DNA of 64,000 nt from Falsirhodobacter sp. 20TX0035 (GTDB lineage Bacteria; Pseudomonadota; Alphaproteobacteria; Rhodobacterales; Rhodobacteraceae): assembly GCF_028307215.1 (NCBI RefSeq), contig NZ_JAQMHV010000013.1:21128-85127 (forward strand). Reading direction: 5' to 3'. Below the pieces are notes generated by a model, which saw nothing but the letters and a program-made list of their open reading frames with translations, made no database searches and had not been told where the DNA came from. The stretch's first letter is position 1. Each line of letters begins with the position of its first letter. Made by a program: the position numbers and the translations under genes. Of this stretch, positions 10,931-19,915 are shown piece after piece.

Positions 10931-10953
10931 GCCGCCCTTAGGGGCGGCTTTTT
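10931..10953 (+). terminator. Intrinsic terminator after tufA
   Basis: A perfect 7-bp stem GCCGCCC/GGGCGGC with a TTAG loop, followed directly by five T residues. Confidence 0.9.
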
Positions 10954-11226
10954 GCGTTTTGCGACGCCTGAGCTGTTTCTGGGGTGAGAAGAGGCGGTTG
11001 CATGACGGCCATGCAGATTCCGCATGTCACATTGGAGCCATATAGATAGGATCATAAGTAAATGATATGAAACAGTTTTGTAACGGGGCTTTGCTGAAGC
11101 AATGTTTAAATCGTAGAACGTAGCTAAAAATCCTGCCTGCATGGGTCTTTTCAACGATGATGCGCGTGTGCATATGGGAAGGGACGACGAAGAAAGTCGC
11201 CTATAAAAAGCAAAATGGAACATATC
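10954..11226 (+). other. Gene-free, partly AT-rich leader before the first small secreted protein
   Basis: About 270 bases between the tufA terminator and the next gene. The part from about 11030 to 11210 is clearly richer in A and T than its surroundings. I see no convincing protein-coding frame. A weak promoter-like pair, TTGTAA with a 17-base spacer and AATGTT, lies near 11080–11110. The region could hold a promoter, a long untranslated leader or a small RNA; none can be proved by eye. Confidence 0.4.
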
Positions 11227-11451
11227 ATGACACGTATCGCTCTCGCATCCGCCGCTCTTCTGGCTTTTGCCGGCGTGGCTTCGGCGGCTTCGTCGAACCT
11301 GTCCTCGGCTTCGGAAGTGACGATCTCGACCCTAGCACCGGACGTTCAAGTGGACACGCTGACCCCGATTCAGGTGCGTGAGATCAACAACTCGGTGTCG
11401 TCGGATGAAGGTCTTACCCAACCGCAACTGCGCACCATTCTGGCGCAATAA
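11227..11451 (+). CDS. Small secreted protein, paralogue A (unknown function)
   Basis: A 74-residue protein with a clear signal peptide (MTRIALASAALLAFAGVASA) and a mature part of about 54 residues. The mature part contains VDTLTPIQVREINNSV followed by DEGLTQPQLRTIL. The next gene encodes a protein with the same core, so this is a tandem duplication. I prefer the ATG at 11227 because GGAA lies six bases before it; an in-frame ATG at 11215 has no ribosome site and would put charge-poor residues ahead of the signal. I do not recognise the family. The protein probably ends up in the periplasm or outside the cell. Confidence 0.78.
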   Translation: MTRIALASAALLAFAGVASAASSNLSSASEVTISTLAPDVQVDTLTPIQVREINNSVSSDEGLTQPQLRTILAQ

Positions 11452-11484
11452 GCTTTCAAGGCTGATGCAGCCTCTGCATGCAGG

Positions 11485-11510
11485 GCCGCCCCAACGGGCG
11501 GCTTTGCTGT
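11485..11510 (+). terminator. Probable terminator after small secreted protein A
   Basis: A 7-bp stem GCCGCCC/GGGCGGC with a CAAC loop, followed by the interrupted T run TTTGCTGTTT. The stem sequence is the same as in the tufA terminator. Confidence 0.65.
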
Positions 11511-11640
11511 TTGGTTCCGTTAAAAAATGTCGTGCGAAAGTTGAACTTTTCCCCGAATTCCCACGTTCCTTCACCGTAGCCGCCTTCGAGCGGATGCCCT
11601 ACGCGGCCCAGCCGCTTCACAGAAGACGGAAGGATACCCT

Positions 11641-11880
11641 ATGAAAGTTCTCGCACTGACCACTGCCGCCCTGGTTGCCCTGTCGGGCGCCGCCTTCGCG
11701 CAGACCGCTGCACCGGGCGACACGCAGCTGGACTCCGGCGCCATCGAGCAGCTCCGCACGCTGGACCCGAACCTCGACGTCACGACGCTGACGCCGATCC
11801 AGATCAATGAGATCAACGAGGAAGTCGAAGGCGACGGCCTGACCGAAAGCGAACTCGAAACGATCCTGGAAACGATGTAA
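11641..11880 (+). CDS. Small secreted protein, paralogue B (unknown function)
   Basis: A 79-residue protein with a typical signal peptide cut after AAFA, leaving an acidic mature part of about 59 residues. Its core TTLTPIQINEINEEV and following GDGLTESELETIL align with paralogue A encoded 190 bases upstream; TLTPIQ, EIN, GLT and TIL are shared exactly. A very strong ribosome site GGAAGGA sits six bases before the ATG. It has its own terminator. The GDGLTESEL segment slightly resembles a calcium loop but lacks the full EF-hand spacing. Function unknown. Confidence 0.82.
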   Translation: MKVLALTTAALVALSGAAFAQTAAPGDTQLDSGAIEQLRTLDPNLDVTTLTPIQINEINEEVEGDGLTESELETILETM

Positions 11881-11899
11881 GCATCGTCTTCGGACACGG

Positions 11900-11923
11900 G
11901 GCCGCCCTTCGGGGCGGCCTTTT
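11900..11923 (+). terminator. Intrinsic terminator after small secreted protein B
   Basis: An 8-bp stem GGCCGCCC/GGGCGGCC capped by a TTCG tetraloop and followed by TTTT. Confidence 0.88.
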
Positions 11924-11934
11924 GCATTTCGGCC

Positions 11935-11963
11935 TTGCCAAGGCCTCCGTCCTTCTTTATCTG
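11935..11963 (+). promoter_or_regulatory. Promoter of tRNA-Trp (and probably secE–nusG)
   Basis: TTGCCA, a 17-base spacer, then TATCTG. The -10 box begins 16 bases before the mature tRNA 5' end, the same distance as at tRNA-Arg in this window. Confidence 0.65.
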
Positions 11964-11973
11964 GCAGGCGAGT

Positions 11974-12049
11974 AGGAGTTTAGCTCAGTTGGTAGAGCAT
12001 CGGTCTCCAAAACCGAGGGTCGTGGGTTCGAGTCCCCCAACTCCTGCCA
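11974..12049 (+). tRNA. trnW: tRNA-Trp (CCA)
   Basis: A 76-base cloverleaf. The acceptor arm AGGAGTT pairs with AACTCCT, the D arm contains AGCTCAGTTGGTAGAGC, and the T arm contains GGGTTCGAGTCCC. The anticodon stem TCGGT/ACCGA encloses the loop CTCCAAA, giving anticodon CCA. The 3' CCA is encoded. Position just before secE is the normal one in proteobacteria. Confidence 0.97.
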
Positions 12050-12116
12050 TTTTCCCCGCCTTGATCCGCCGGCGCGAAGCGTGTATCAGCGCGCGGATGC
12101 GACAAAGGATGACGCC

Positions 12117-12305
12117 ATGACCAATCCGATCCAGTTCTTCCAGCAGGTGCGCACCGAGGTCGGCAAGGTCGTCTGGCCCACGCGTCGCGAGGTGGTTCTG
12201 ACGACAATCATGGTGCTGGTGCTGGCGGCGCTGACGGCGATCTTCTTCTCGCTAGTGGATGTAGGCATCCGCACGGGCCTGGCCCAGATCCTCAAGGCGT
12301 TCTGA
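12117..12305 (+). CDS. secE: Preprotein translocase subunit SecE
   Basis: Small membrane subunit of the SecYEG channel, 62 residues, the short single-helix form usual outside enterobacteria. It contains the conserved amphipathic region VRTEVGKVVWPTRREVV followed by one transmembrane helix at about 29–50. I use the ATG at 12117 because AAGGA lies seven bases before it; an in-frame upstream start would lengthen the protein without family support. It lies between tRNA-Trp and nusG. SecY is encoded at 39.6 kb in this window. Confidence 0.95.
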   Translation: MTNPIQFFQQVRTEVGKVVWPTRREVVLTTIMVLVLAALTAIFFSLVDVGIRTGLAQILKAF

Positions 12306-12363
12306 TAATCCTTGTCATCGGGGGAGGGTGGCTTTATTGCCCCTTCCTGTGATCCTGGAACGG

Positions 12364-12393
12364 GCGCGCAGCGATTCGGTTGCGCGCTGTTTT
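12364..12393 (+). terminator. Terminator-like hairpin between secE and nusG
   Basis: A 7-bp stem GCGCGCA/TGCGCGC with a 10-base loop, followed by TGTTTTAC. It could be an attenuator rather than a full stop, because nusG is normally co-transcribed with secE. Confidence 0.45.
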
Positions 12394-12439
12394 ACATTAC
12401 GGGGCCTGGCCTCGAAGCAGATGAAGATAGGTGGCTGGC

Positions 12440-12979
12440 ATGGCGAAGCGTTGGTATTCGGTAAGCGTCCTCTCGAACTTCGAGAAGAAGATTGCCGAGC
12501 AGATCAAGCAAGCCGTGATCGAAGCCGGTCTTGAGGACGAGATCGAGGAAGTGGTCGTTCCGACCGAGGACGTGATCGAGATCCGTCGCGGAAAGAAGGT
12601 GACGAGCGAGCGCCGCTTCATGCCCGGCTACGTGCTGGTGCGCATGGAGATGACGAGCCGCGGGTATCACCTGATCACCTCGATCAACCGCGTGACAGGG
12701 TTCCTTGGCCCGCAAGGTCGCCCCATGGCGATGCGCGACGCCGAAGTGAACGACATCCTGAACCGCACCGACGTGACGGGCGAGGTCGCGGCACCGCGCA
12801 ACCTGATCCGCTACGAGGTCGGCGAGACGGTGAGCGTGACGGACGGTCCCTTCGAGGGCTTCACCGGCCAGGTGGAGGACGTGGACGAGGACAACTCGCG
12901 CCTGAAGGTCACCGTGTCGATCTTCGGCCGCGCGACCCCGGTCGAACTGGAATTCACTCAGGTGTCGAAAGGCAACTGA
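12440..12979 (+). CDS. nusG: Transcription termination/antitermination factor NusG
   Basis: Binds RNA polymerase through its N-terminal NGN domain and contacts Rho or ribosomal protein S10 through its C-terminal KOW domain. The 179-residue protein begins [17 protein letters not shown], has the NGN core [12 protein letters not shown] and the KOW motif [18 protein letters not shown] chose ATG 12440 rather than GTG 12431, since the family begins at the W-Y-V strand. It lies upstream of rplK in the usual order. Confidence 0.97.
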   Translation: MAKRWYSVSVLSNFEKKIAEQIKQAVIEAGLEDEIEEVVVPTEDVIEIRRGKKVTSERRFMPGYVLVRMEMTSRGYHLITSINRVTGFLGPQGRPMAMRDAEVNDILNRTDVTGEVAAPRNLIRYEVGETVSVTDGPFEGFTGQVEDVDEDNSRLKVTVSIFGRATPVELEFTQVSKGN

Positions 12980-13021
12980 GGAAGCTCGTGGGAGGTCCCG
13001 TCGGGGCCGGACCACTAAACC

Positions 13022-13035
13022 ATGCCTTCGGGCAT
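13022..13035 (+). promoter_or_regulatory. UUCG-capped hairpin in the rplK leader
   Basis: A perfect 5-bp stem ATGCC/GGCAT closed by a TTCG tetraloop, 20 bases before the rplK start codon. A second GC-rich inverted repeat lies at about 12988–13015. This could be part of the feedback site for L1, which regulates rplKA in other bacteria; that is inference. Confidence 0.4.
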
Positions 13036-13055
13036 CGTGACAAAGGAGAGGCCAC

Positions 13056-13508
13056 ATGGCCAAGAAGATCATCGGGCAGCTGAAGCTGCAAGTCAAAGCG
13101 GGGCAAGCCAACCCGTCCCCGCCCGTCGGCCCGGCACTGGGTCAGCGCGGCCTGAACATCATGGCCTTCGTGAAGGAATTCAACGCGAAGACCGCCGATA
13201 TCGAGCCGGGCACGCCCACGCCGACCATCATCACCTACTACCAGGACAAGTCGTTCAGCCTCGAGCTGAAGACGGCTCCGGCCTCGTTCCTGCTGAAGAA
13301 GGCCGCAGGCCTGCCCCCCGTGGGCAAGCGCAACCGCGCCAAGGGTTCGGTGAAACCGGGCCGCGAAGTCGCGGGCACCGTCACCGTCGCGCAGATCCGT
13401 TCGATCGCCGAAGCGAAGATGAAGGACCTGAACGCCAACTCCGTGGAAGCTGCGATGCAGATCATCCTGGGTTCGGCAAAATCCTGCGGCATCGAGGTCA
13501 AGGGGTAA
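13056..13508 (+). CDS. rplK: Ribosomal protein L11
   Basis: Part of the GTPase-associated centre at the base of the L7/L12 stalk, where it binds 23S rRNA. The 150-residue protein has the N-terminal block [20 protein letters not shown] with the flexible proline hinge and the C-terminal RNA-binding domain ending [18 protein letters not shown]. It is slightly longer than the usual 141–143. AAAGGAG precedes the ATG. rplA starts three bases after its stop. Confidence 0.97.
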   Translation: MAKKIIGQLKLQVKAGQANPSPPVGPALGQRGLNIMAFVKEFNAKTADIEPGTPTPTIITYYQDKSFSLELKTAPASFLLKKAAGLPPVGKRNRAKGSVKPGREVAGTVTVAQIRSIAEAKMKDLNANSVEAAMQIILGSAKSCGIEVKG

Positions 13509-13511
13509 GTC

Positions 13512-14207
13512 ATGGCCATTGGTAAACGTACGAAAGCCGCCCGCGCCGCCTTTGAAGGCAAGAACCTGATCACGGTCGAGGATGCGGTCAAGCTGATCAA
13601 GGACTCGGCCACGGCCAAGTTCGACGAGACGCTGGAAATCGCGATGAACCTGGGCGTCGATCCGCGTCACGCCGACCAGATGGTCCGCGGCGTGGTCACC
13701 CTGCCGAACGGCACGGGCAAGACCGTCCGCGTCGCCGTGTTCGCACGTGGTGCGAAAGCGGACGAGGCCAAGGCCGCCGGTGCCGACATCGTCGGTGCCG
13801 AGGACCTGATGGAATCGATCCAGGCGGGCAAGATCGAGTTCGATCGCTGCATCGCGACACCGGACATGATGCCGCTGGTCGGCCGTCTGGGCAAGATTCT
13901 GGGCCCGCGCAACCTGATGCCGAACCCCAAGGTCGGCACCGTGACCATGGACGTGGCCGGCGCCGTCGGCAACGCCAAGGGCGGTGAGGTCCAGTTCAAG
14001 GTCGAAAAGGCCGGCGTGATCCACGCGGGCATCGGCAAGGTCTCCTTCGAGGAGAACAAGCTGGCCGAGAACATCCGCGCCTTCGTGGAAGCCGTGTCGC
14101 GTGCGCGTCCCGCGGGCGCCAAGGGCACCTATGTGAAGAAGGTCTCCGTATCCTCCACCATGGGCCCGGGCGTGGCGCTGGACCTGGCTTCGGCCGCCGG
14201 CAACTGA
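13512..14207 (+). CDS. rplA: Ribosomal protein L1
   Basis: L1-stalk protein that helps release deacylated tRNA from the E site and represses its own operon by binding the mRNA leader in other bacteria. At 231 residues it has the usual length. The conserved RNA-binding blocks [14 protein letters not shown] and [20 protein letters not shown] are present. It forms a two-gene unit with rplK, closed by a strong terminator. Confidence 0.97.
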   Translation: MAIGKRTKAARAAFEGKNLITVEDAVKLIKDSATAKFDETLEIAMNLGVDPRHADQMVRGVVTLPNGTGKTVRVAVFARGAKADEAKAAGADIVGAEDLMESIQAGKIEFDRCIATPDMMPLVGRLGKILGPRNLMPNPKVGTVTMDVAGAVGNAKGGEVQFKVEKAGVIHAGIGKVSFEENKLAENIRAFVEAVSRARPAGAKGTYVKKVSVSSTMGPGVALDLASAAGN

Positions 14208-14227
14208 GCCTGACGACATCCATGAAA

Positions 14228-14259
14228 GGCCGCCGCCCGTAAGGGCCGGCGGCCTTTTT
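14228..14259 (+). terminator. Intrinsic terminator after rplA
   Basis: A long GC-rich stem GGCCGCCG.CCC / GGG.CCGGCGGCC with a GTAA loop and one bulged base, followed by TTTTT. Confidence 0.88.
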
Positions 14260-14269
14260 CGTTGGCCCC

Positions 14270-14298
14270 TTGCCGGGGGCGCGGTCTCGGTCTATAGG
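14270..14298 (+). promoter_or_regulatory. Promoter of rplJL–rpoBC
   Basis: TTGCCG, a 17-base spacer, then TATAGG, placed directly after the rplA terminator and about 235 bases before rplJ. Confidence 0.6.
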
Positions 14299-14392
14299 AG
14301 GCCTCTACAGCGTCCGCGCGATTCGTCGCGGGGTGCTGTATTCGTCCTAGACGGTGGGTGCGGAGCGATCCGCTTAATTTCCTGCCTGAGAT

Positions 14393-14531
14393 GGGTTGTC
14401 GAGACTGTTTTTCCGGGGCGTTTTCCTCGGGCGATCATGGCCTCGGGACCCTTTGGGACCCGACGTCTTCATCCTTTCAGGGTGAAGGCACAACTGAGCC
14501 GGGGGGAAACCCCCATACTTGGAGTGAACCT
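14393..14531 (+). promoter_or_regulatory. L10 autoregulatory leader (ribosomal protein leader)
   Basis: The 270-base gap before rplJ holds no gene but a structured leader. The clearest element is AACTGAGCC followed by a GAAA-capped hairpin GGGGG/CCCCC at 14501–14514, just before the ribosome site. In other bacteria the L10–L12 complex binds such a leader and represses rplJL. The boundaries given are approximate and the assignment is by position and hairpin, not by a covariance search. Confidence 0.55.
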
Positions 14532-15047
14532 GTGGATAGAGCCCAGAAAGAGCAAGTGGTCGAGGAACTCGGCCAGATCTTCGAAAGCTCTGGCGTGGTG
14601 GTCGTTGCCCACTATGCAGGTCTGACGGTTGCACAGATGCAGGATCTGCGCGCGCGCATGCGTGTCGTTGGCGGATCCGTACGCGTTGCCAAGAACAAGC
14701 TCGCCAAGATCGCCCTTGAAGGGAAACCCGCCGCTGCGATGGGTGACCTGCTCACGGGCATGACCGTTCTCACCTACTCCGAAGATCCTGTCGCTGCTGC
14801 GAAGGTCGCGGAGGATTTCGCCAAGTCGACGGACAAGTTCGTCATCCTGGGCGGAGCCATGGGCGAGACGATCCTGGACCAGGCCGGTGTGAAAGCCGTG
14901 GCCGCCATGCCGTCACGTGAGGAGCTCATCGCTTCGATCGTCGGCTGCATCGGTGCGCCCGCGTCGAACATCGCCGGTGCCATTGGCGCGCCTGCTTCGA
15001 ACATCGCCGGCATCCTCTCCACCCTGGAGGAGCGGGAAGCCGCCTGA
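14532..15047 (+). CDS. rplJ: Ribosomal protein L10
   Basis: Anchors the L7/L12 dimers to 23S rRNA at the stalk base. The 171-residue protein begins with GTG at 14532 ([14 protein letters not shown]), where GGAG lies seven bases upstream; the frame is open 58 codons further 5', but that stretch is the structured leader. The N-terminal RNA-binding part includes [19 protein letters not shown]. The C-terminal stalk helix contains the repeated segment [20 protein letters not shown], an eight-residue direct repeat. Confidence 0.95.
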   Translation: MDRAQKEQVVEELGQIFESSGVVVVAHYAGLTVAQMQDLRARMRVVGGSVRVAKNKLAKIALEGKPAAAMGDLLTGMTVLTYSEDPVAAAKVAEDFAKSTDKFVILGGAMGETILDQAGVKAVAAMPSREELIASIVGCIGAPASNIAGAIGAPASNIAGILSTLEEREAA

Positions 15048-15113
15048 GCAATCCTTGACCTGCGTGGTTGAATACACCCACGTCGGAACCCATCTTAATG
15101 AACGGAACAGAAC

Positions 15114-15491
15114 ATGGCTGATCTGAAAGCACTCGCCGAGCAAATCGTGAACCTCACGCTGCTGCAAGCGCAAGAACTGAAAACCATCCTGAAAGATGAG
15201 TACGGCATCGAGCCGGCAGCCGGTGGCGCCGTCATGATGGCCGGCCCGGCCGCTGGTGCAGGCGCACCGGCCGAAGAAGAAAAGACCGAGTTCGACGTCG
15301 TCCTGACGGACGCTGGCGCGAACAAGATCAACGTCATCAAAGAAGTGCGTGCGATCACCGGTCTGGGCCTGAAAGAAGCCAAGGACCTGGTCGAAGCCGG
15401 TGGCAAGATCAAGGAAGCCGTTGCCAAGGCCGAAGCCGAAGACATGAAGAAAAAGCTGGAAGCCGCTGGCGCGAAAGCCGAGCTGCGCTAA
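15114..15491 (+). CDS. rplL: Ribosomal protein L7/L12
   Basis: Stalk protein that recruits translation GTPases. The 125-residue protein has the N-terminal dimerisation helices ([20 protein letters not shown]), an alanine/glycine-rich hinge around 43–52, and the C-terminal factor-binding domain [20 protein letters not shown] and [19 protein letters not shown]. It follows rplJ by 66 bases and precedes rpoB by about 240 bases. Confidence 0.98.
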   Translation: MADLKALAEQIVNLTLLQAQELKTILKDEYGIEPAAGGAVMMAGPAAGAGAPAEEEKTEFDVVLTDAGANKINVIKEVRAITGLGLKEAKDLVEAGGKIKEAVAKAEAEDMKKKLEAAGAKAELR

Positions 15492-15733
15492 GCTGGACCG
15501 GTGCCTTCGGGCGCTGATCACGACACGAGGGCTGGGTCCGAGAAATTCGGGCCCAGCCGAACCTGTCTTGGAGGGGGCTTTTCCGAAAGCCCCGCCCAAG
15601 GCGCGGTTCAAGGTTCGGGAGCCTGCCGGTGGGACGGCGGGCATGAATGGAACCTGACCCCCTGCTTCGCAAGCGGCGCGCATCCGGTCCCCGACGGACG
15701 CACGCCCGCGAGACACGAAAGGTGACCTTGAGC

Positions 15734-18700
15734 ATGGCTCAGAGCTACGTTGGCCAGAAGCGCATCCGCCGTTACTTCGGAAAAATCCGTGAAGTTCTGG
15801 AAATGCCGAACCTCATCGAGGTTCAGAAGTCGTCCTACGACCTGTTCCTGAAGTCGGGCGAAGGCCAGACGCCGGCGGATGGCGAAGGGATCAAGGGTGT
15901 CTTCCAGTCCGTGTTCCCCATCAAGGACTTCAACGAGACGGCCGTTCTGGAGTTCGTGAAATACGAGCTGGAAAAGCCGAAATACGACGTGGACGAGTGC
16001 CAGCAGCGCGACATGACCTATGCCGCGCCGCTGAAGGTCACCCTGCGTCTGATCGTGTTCGATGTCGACGAGACGACGGGCAACCGTTCGGTCAAGGACA
16101 TCAAGGAACAGGATGTCTACATGGGCGACATGCCCCTGATGACGTCCAACGGCACGTTCATCGTGAACGGCACCGAACGGGTGATCGTGTCCCAGATGCA
16201 CCGGTCGCCCGGCGTGTTCTTCGACCATGACAAGGGCAAGACGCATTCCTCGGGGAAACTGCTGTTTGCCTGCCGCATCATTCCTTACCGCGGGTCGTGG
16301 CTGGACTTCGAGTTCGACGCCAAGGACATTGTCTTCGCGCGCATCGACCGTCGCCGCAAGCTGCCGGTGACGACGCTTCTTTATGCCCTGGGCCTGGACC
16401 AGGAAGCGATCATGTCGGCCTATTACGACACGGTCTCCTACCGCTACGAGAAGAACAAGGGCTGGGTGACCCGGTTCTTCCCCGAGCGCGTGCGCGGCAC
16501 CCGTCCGACCTACGATCTGGTCGACGCCGCCACCGGTGAGGTGATCTGCAAAGCCGGCGAGAAGATGACGCCGCGCATGGTCAAGAAGCTGATCGACGAT
16601 GGCGAGGTCACCGAACTGCTGCTGCCGTTTGACCAGATCATCGGTCGCTTCGTGGCGCAGGACATCATCAACGAAGAAACGGGCGAGATCTGGGTCGAAG
16701 CCGGCGACGAGCTGACCATGGAATACGACCGTGACGGCGAGGTGAAGGGCGGCACCCTGAAGGTGCTGCTGGACCAGGGCATCACGGAGCTTCCGATCCT
16801 GGACATCGACGGCATCAACGTGGGCGCGTATATCCGCAACACGATGGCCGCCGACAAGAACATGGGCCGCGAAGGCGCGCTCATGGACATCTACCGCGTC
16901 ATGCGTCCGGGCGAGCCGCCGACCGTCGAAGCCGCGTCGAACCTGTTCGACACGCTGTTCGCGGATTCGGAGCGTTACGACCTGTCCGCCGTGGGCCGCG
17001 TGAAGATGAACATGCGTCTGGATCTGGACAAGCCGGACACGCAGCGCACGCTGGACCGCGACGACATCATCGCCTGCATCAAGGCGCTGACGGAACTGCG
17101 CGACGGCAAGGGCGAGATCGACGACATCGACCACCTCGGCAACCGCCGGGTGCGTTCGGTCGGCGAGCTGATGGAGAACCAGTACCGCGTCGGCCTGCTG
17201 CGCATGGAGCGCGCGATCAAGGAACGCATGTCCTCGGTCGAGATCGACACGATCATGCCGCAGGACCTGATCAACGCCAAACCCGCGGCGGCCGCGGTGC
17301 GTGAATTCTTCGGCTCATCGCAGCTGTCGCAGTTCATGGACCAGACGAACCCGCTGTCGGAAGTGACGCACAAGCGTCGTCTCTCGGCTCTCGGGCCGGG
17401 CGGTCTGACGCGCGAGCGTGCCGGTTTCGAGGTTCGCGACGTTCACCCGACCCACTACGGCCGGATGTGCCCGATTGAGACGCCGGAAGGTCAGAACATC
17501 GGTCTGATCAACAGCCTCGCCACCTTCGCGCGCGTGAACAAGTACGGCTTCATCGAGACGCCCTACCGCAAGGTCGTGGATGGTCAGGTCACGGACGACG
17601 TGGTCTACATCTCCGCCACCGAGGAGATGCGCCACACGGTCGCCCAGGCGAACGCCACGATCGACGAGAACGGCCGCTTCACCAGCGACCTGATCTCCAC
17701 CCGCAAGGCGGGCGAGTTCATGCTGAACCCGCCGGAAGCCGTCGACCTGATCGACGTGTCGCCGAAGCAGCTGGTGTCGGTCGCGGCCTCGCTGATCCCG
17801 TTCCTGGAAAACGACGACGCCAACCGCGCCCTGATGGGCTCGAACATGCAGCGTCAGGCGGTTCCGCTGCTGAAATCCGACGCGCCCTTCGTGGGCACGG
17901 GGATCGAGGCGGTCGTGGCCCGCGACTCGGGCGCCGCGATCATGGCGCGCCGGGCCGGGGTCATCGACCAAGTGGATGCCACCCGGATCGTGGTCCGCGC
18001 GACCGAGATGCTGGAGCCGGGCGAGCCGGGCGTGGACATCTACCGTTTGCGCAAATTCAAGCGGTCGAACCAGTCGTCCTGCATCAACCAGCGTCCGCTG
18101 GTGAAGGTGGGCGATCAGGTGACGCGCGGCGAGGTGGTGGCCGACGGCCCGAACACCGACATGGGCGAACTGGCCCTGGGCCGGAACGTCATCGTGGCGT
18201 TCATGCCGTGGAACGGCTACAACTACGAGGACTCGATCCTGATCTCGGAGCGCATCCTGAAGGATGACGTCTTCACCTCGATCCACATCGAGGAATACGA
18301 GGTCGCCGCCCGCGACACGAAGCTGGGCCCGGAAGAGATCACGCGCGACATCCCGAACGTGGGCGAGGAAGCCCTGCGCAACCTGGATGAAGCCGGCATC
18401 GTCTATATCGGGGCCGAGGTTCAGCCGGGCGACATCCTGGTCGGCAAGATCACCCCGAAGGGTGAATCCCCGATGACGCCGGAGGAGAAGCTTCTCCGCG
18501 CCATCTTCGGTGAAAAGGCCTCGGACGTGCGCGACACGTCGCTGCGCCTGCCGCCGGGGGCCTATGGCACGATCGTGGAGGTGCGGGTCTTCAACCGTCA
18601 TGGCGTCGACAAGGACGAACGTGCGCTGCAGATCGAGCGTGAGGAAGTCGAACGCCTGTCCCGCGACCGCGACGACGAGCTGGCGATCCTTGATCGCAAC

Positions 18701-19867
18701 ATCTACTCGCGCCTGCGGACGCTGGTTCTGGGCAAGACGGCCGTGAAGGGTCCGAAGGGCATCAAGTCCGGATCGACCATCGACGCCGAACTGCTGGGCA
18801 CCCTGTCCAAGGGCCAGTGGTGGCAGCTTGCCCTGGGCGAGGAAGCCGACGCGAAGGAGGTCGAGGCGCTGCACGAGCAGTACGAGGCCCAGAAGCGTCA
18901 GCTTGATCACCGGTTCGAGGACAAGGTCGAGAAAGTCCGTCGCGGCGACGATCTGCCCCCGGGCGTGATGAAGATGGTCAAGGTGTTCGTCGCGGTGAAG
19001 CGCAAGCTGCAACCGGGCGACAAGATGGCCGGTCGTCACGGCAACAAGGGCGTCATCTCCAAGGTCGTGCCGGTGGAGGACATGCCGTTCCTCGCCGACG
19101 GGACCGTGGTCGACCTCGTGCTGAACCCGCTGGGCGTGCCGTCGCGGATGAACGTCGGTCAGATCCTGGAAACCCACATGGGCTGGGCCGCGCGCGGTCT
19201 GGGGATCAAGATCGACGAGGCGCTGCAGGAGTATCGCCGCAAGGGCGACATGACCCCGGTGAAGGAAGCGATGCGTCTGGCCTATGGCGACGAGACATAT
19301 GACGCGGCCTTCGGCGAGCGCAACGACGACGACATCCTGGAAATGGCGGGCAACGTCACCAAGGGCGTGCCGATCGCGACTCCCGTCTTCGACGGCGCGA
19401 AGGAGCCGGACGTGAACGACGCGCTTCGCCGCGCGGGCTTCAACGAGTCGGGTCAGTCGATCGTCTTCGATGGCCGTTCGGGCGAACAGTTCGCGCGTCC
19501 CGTCACGGTGGGCGTGAAGTACATGCTGAAACTCCACCACTTGGTGGACGACAAGCTGCACGCGCGTTCGACCGGTCCGTACTCGCTTGTCACGCAGCAG
19601 CCGCTGGGTGGTAAGGCGCAGTTCGGTGGCCAGCGTCTGGGGGAGATGGAGGTCTGGGCGCTGGAAGCCTATGGCGCCGCCTACACCCTGCAGGAAATGC
19701 TGACGGTGAAGTCGGACGACGTTGCCGGACGGACGAAGATGTACGAGTCGATCGTCAAGGGCGAGGACAACTTCGAGGCCGGCGTGCCGGAATCGTTCAA
19801 CGTTCTCGTCAAGGAGGTCCGCGGTCTGGGCCTCAACATGGAACTCCTGGATTCGGAGGAGGAGTGA
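15734..19867 (+). CDS. rpoB: RNA polymerase beta subunit
   Basis: Second-largest subunit of RNA polymerase, 1377 residues, containing the rifampicin-binding region ([20 protein letters not shown], then [20 protein letters not shown]) and the C-terminal switch region [20 protein letters not shown]. The residues around the rifampicin pocket look wild type. I use the ATG at 15734 ([13 protein letters not shown]); GTG 15722 and TTG 15728 are alternatives in frame, and the open frame further upstream lacks family support. It is co-transcribed with rpoC 48 bases downstream. Confidence 0.98.
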   Translation: MAQSYVGQKRIRRYFGKIREVLEMPNLIEVQKSSYDLFLKSGEGQTPADGEGIKGVFQSVFPIKDFNETAVLEFVKYELEKPKYDVDECQQRDMTYAAPLKVTLRLIVFDVDETTGNRSVKDIKEQDVYMGDMPLMTSNGTFIVNGTERVIVSQMHRSPGVFFDHDKGKTHSSGKLLFACRIIPYRGSWLDFEFDAKDIVFARIDRRRKLPVTTLLYALGLDQEAIMSAYYDTVSYRYEKNKGWVTRFFPERVRGTRPTYDLVDAATGEVICKAGEKMTPRMVKKLIDDGEVTELLLPFDQIIGRFVAQDIINEETGEIWVEAGDELTMEYDRDGEVKGGTLKVLLDQGITELPILDIDGINVGAYIRNTMAADKNMGREGALMDIYRVMRPGEPPTVEAASNLFDTLFADSERYDLSAVGRVKMNMRLDLDKPDTQRTLDRDDIIACIKALTELRDGKGEIDDIDHLGNRRVRSVGELMENQYRVGLLRMERAIKERMSSVEIDTIMPQDLINAKPAAAAVREFFGSSQLSQFMDQTNPLSEVTHKRRLSALGPGGLTRERAGFEVRDVHPTHYGRMCPIETPEGQNIGLINSLATFARVNKYGFIETPYRKVVDGQVTDDVVYISATEEMRHTVAQANATIDENGRFTSDLISTRKAGEFMLNPPEAVDLIDVSPKQLVSVAASLIPFLENDDANRALMGSNMQRQAVPLLKSDAPFVGTGIEAVVARDSGAAIMARRAGVIDQVDATRIVVRATEMLEPGEPGVDIYRLRKFKRSNQSSCINQRPLVKVGDQVTRGEVVADGPNTDMGELALGRNVIVAFMPWNGYNYEDSILISERILKDDVFTSIHIEEYEVAARDTKLGPEEITRDIPNVGEEALRNLDEAGIVYIGAEVQPGDILVGKITPKGESPMTPEEKLLRAIFGEKASDVRDTSLRLPPGAYGTIVEVRVFNRHGVDKDERALQIEREEVERLSRDRDDELAILDRNIYSRLRTLVLGKTAVKGPKGIKSGSTIDAELLGTLSKGQWWQLALGEEADAKEVEALHEQYEAQKRQLDHRFEDKVEKVRRGDDLPPGVMKMVKVFVAVKRKLQPGDKMAGRHGNKGVISKVVPVEDMPFLADGTVVDLVLNPLGVPSRMNVGQILETHMGWAARGLGIKIDEALQEYRRKGDMTPVKEAMRLAYGDETYDAAFGERNDDDILEMAGNVTKGVPIATPVFDGAKEPDVNDALRRAGFNESGQSIVFDGRSGEQFARPVTVGVKYMLKLHHLVDDKLHARSTGPYSLVTQQPLGGKAQFGGQRLGEMEVWALEAYGAAYTLQEMLTVKSDDVAGRTKMYESIVKGEDNFEAGVPESFNVLVKEVRGLGLNMELLDSEEE

Positions 19868-19915
19868 GGGCGTTCGCGCCCTCACCAACCCGCATCCCTT
19901 CTGCAAGGACATGAA

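Noticed and set aside
11541..11567. EcfG-like promoter pattern (TGAAC, 17 bases, CGTT) before small secreted protein B
   Set aside because: One mismatch to the GGAAC-N16/17-CGTT consensus, and the EcfG general stress system is not general in Rhodobacterales. Too weak to report as a promoter.
11815..11870. EF-hand in small secreted protein B (EGDGLTESEL)
   Set aside because: The canonical 12-residue loop with acidic residues at positions 1, 3, 5 and 12 is not met, and paralogue A lacks most of the acidic residues.
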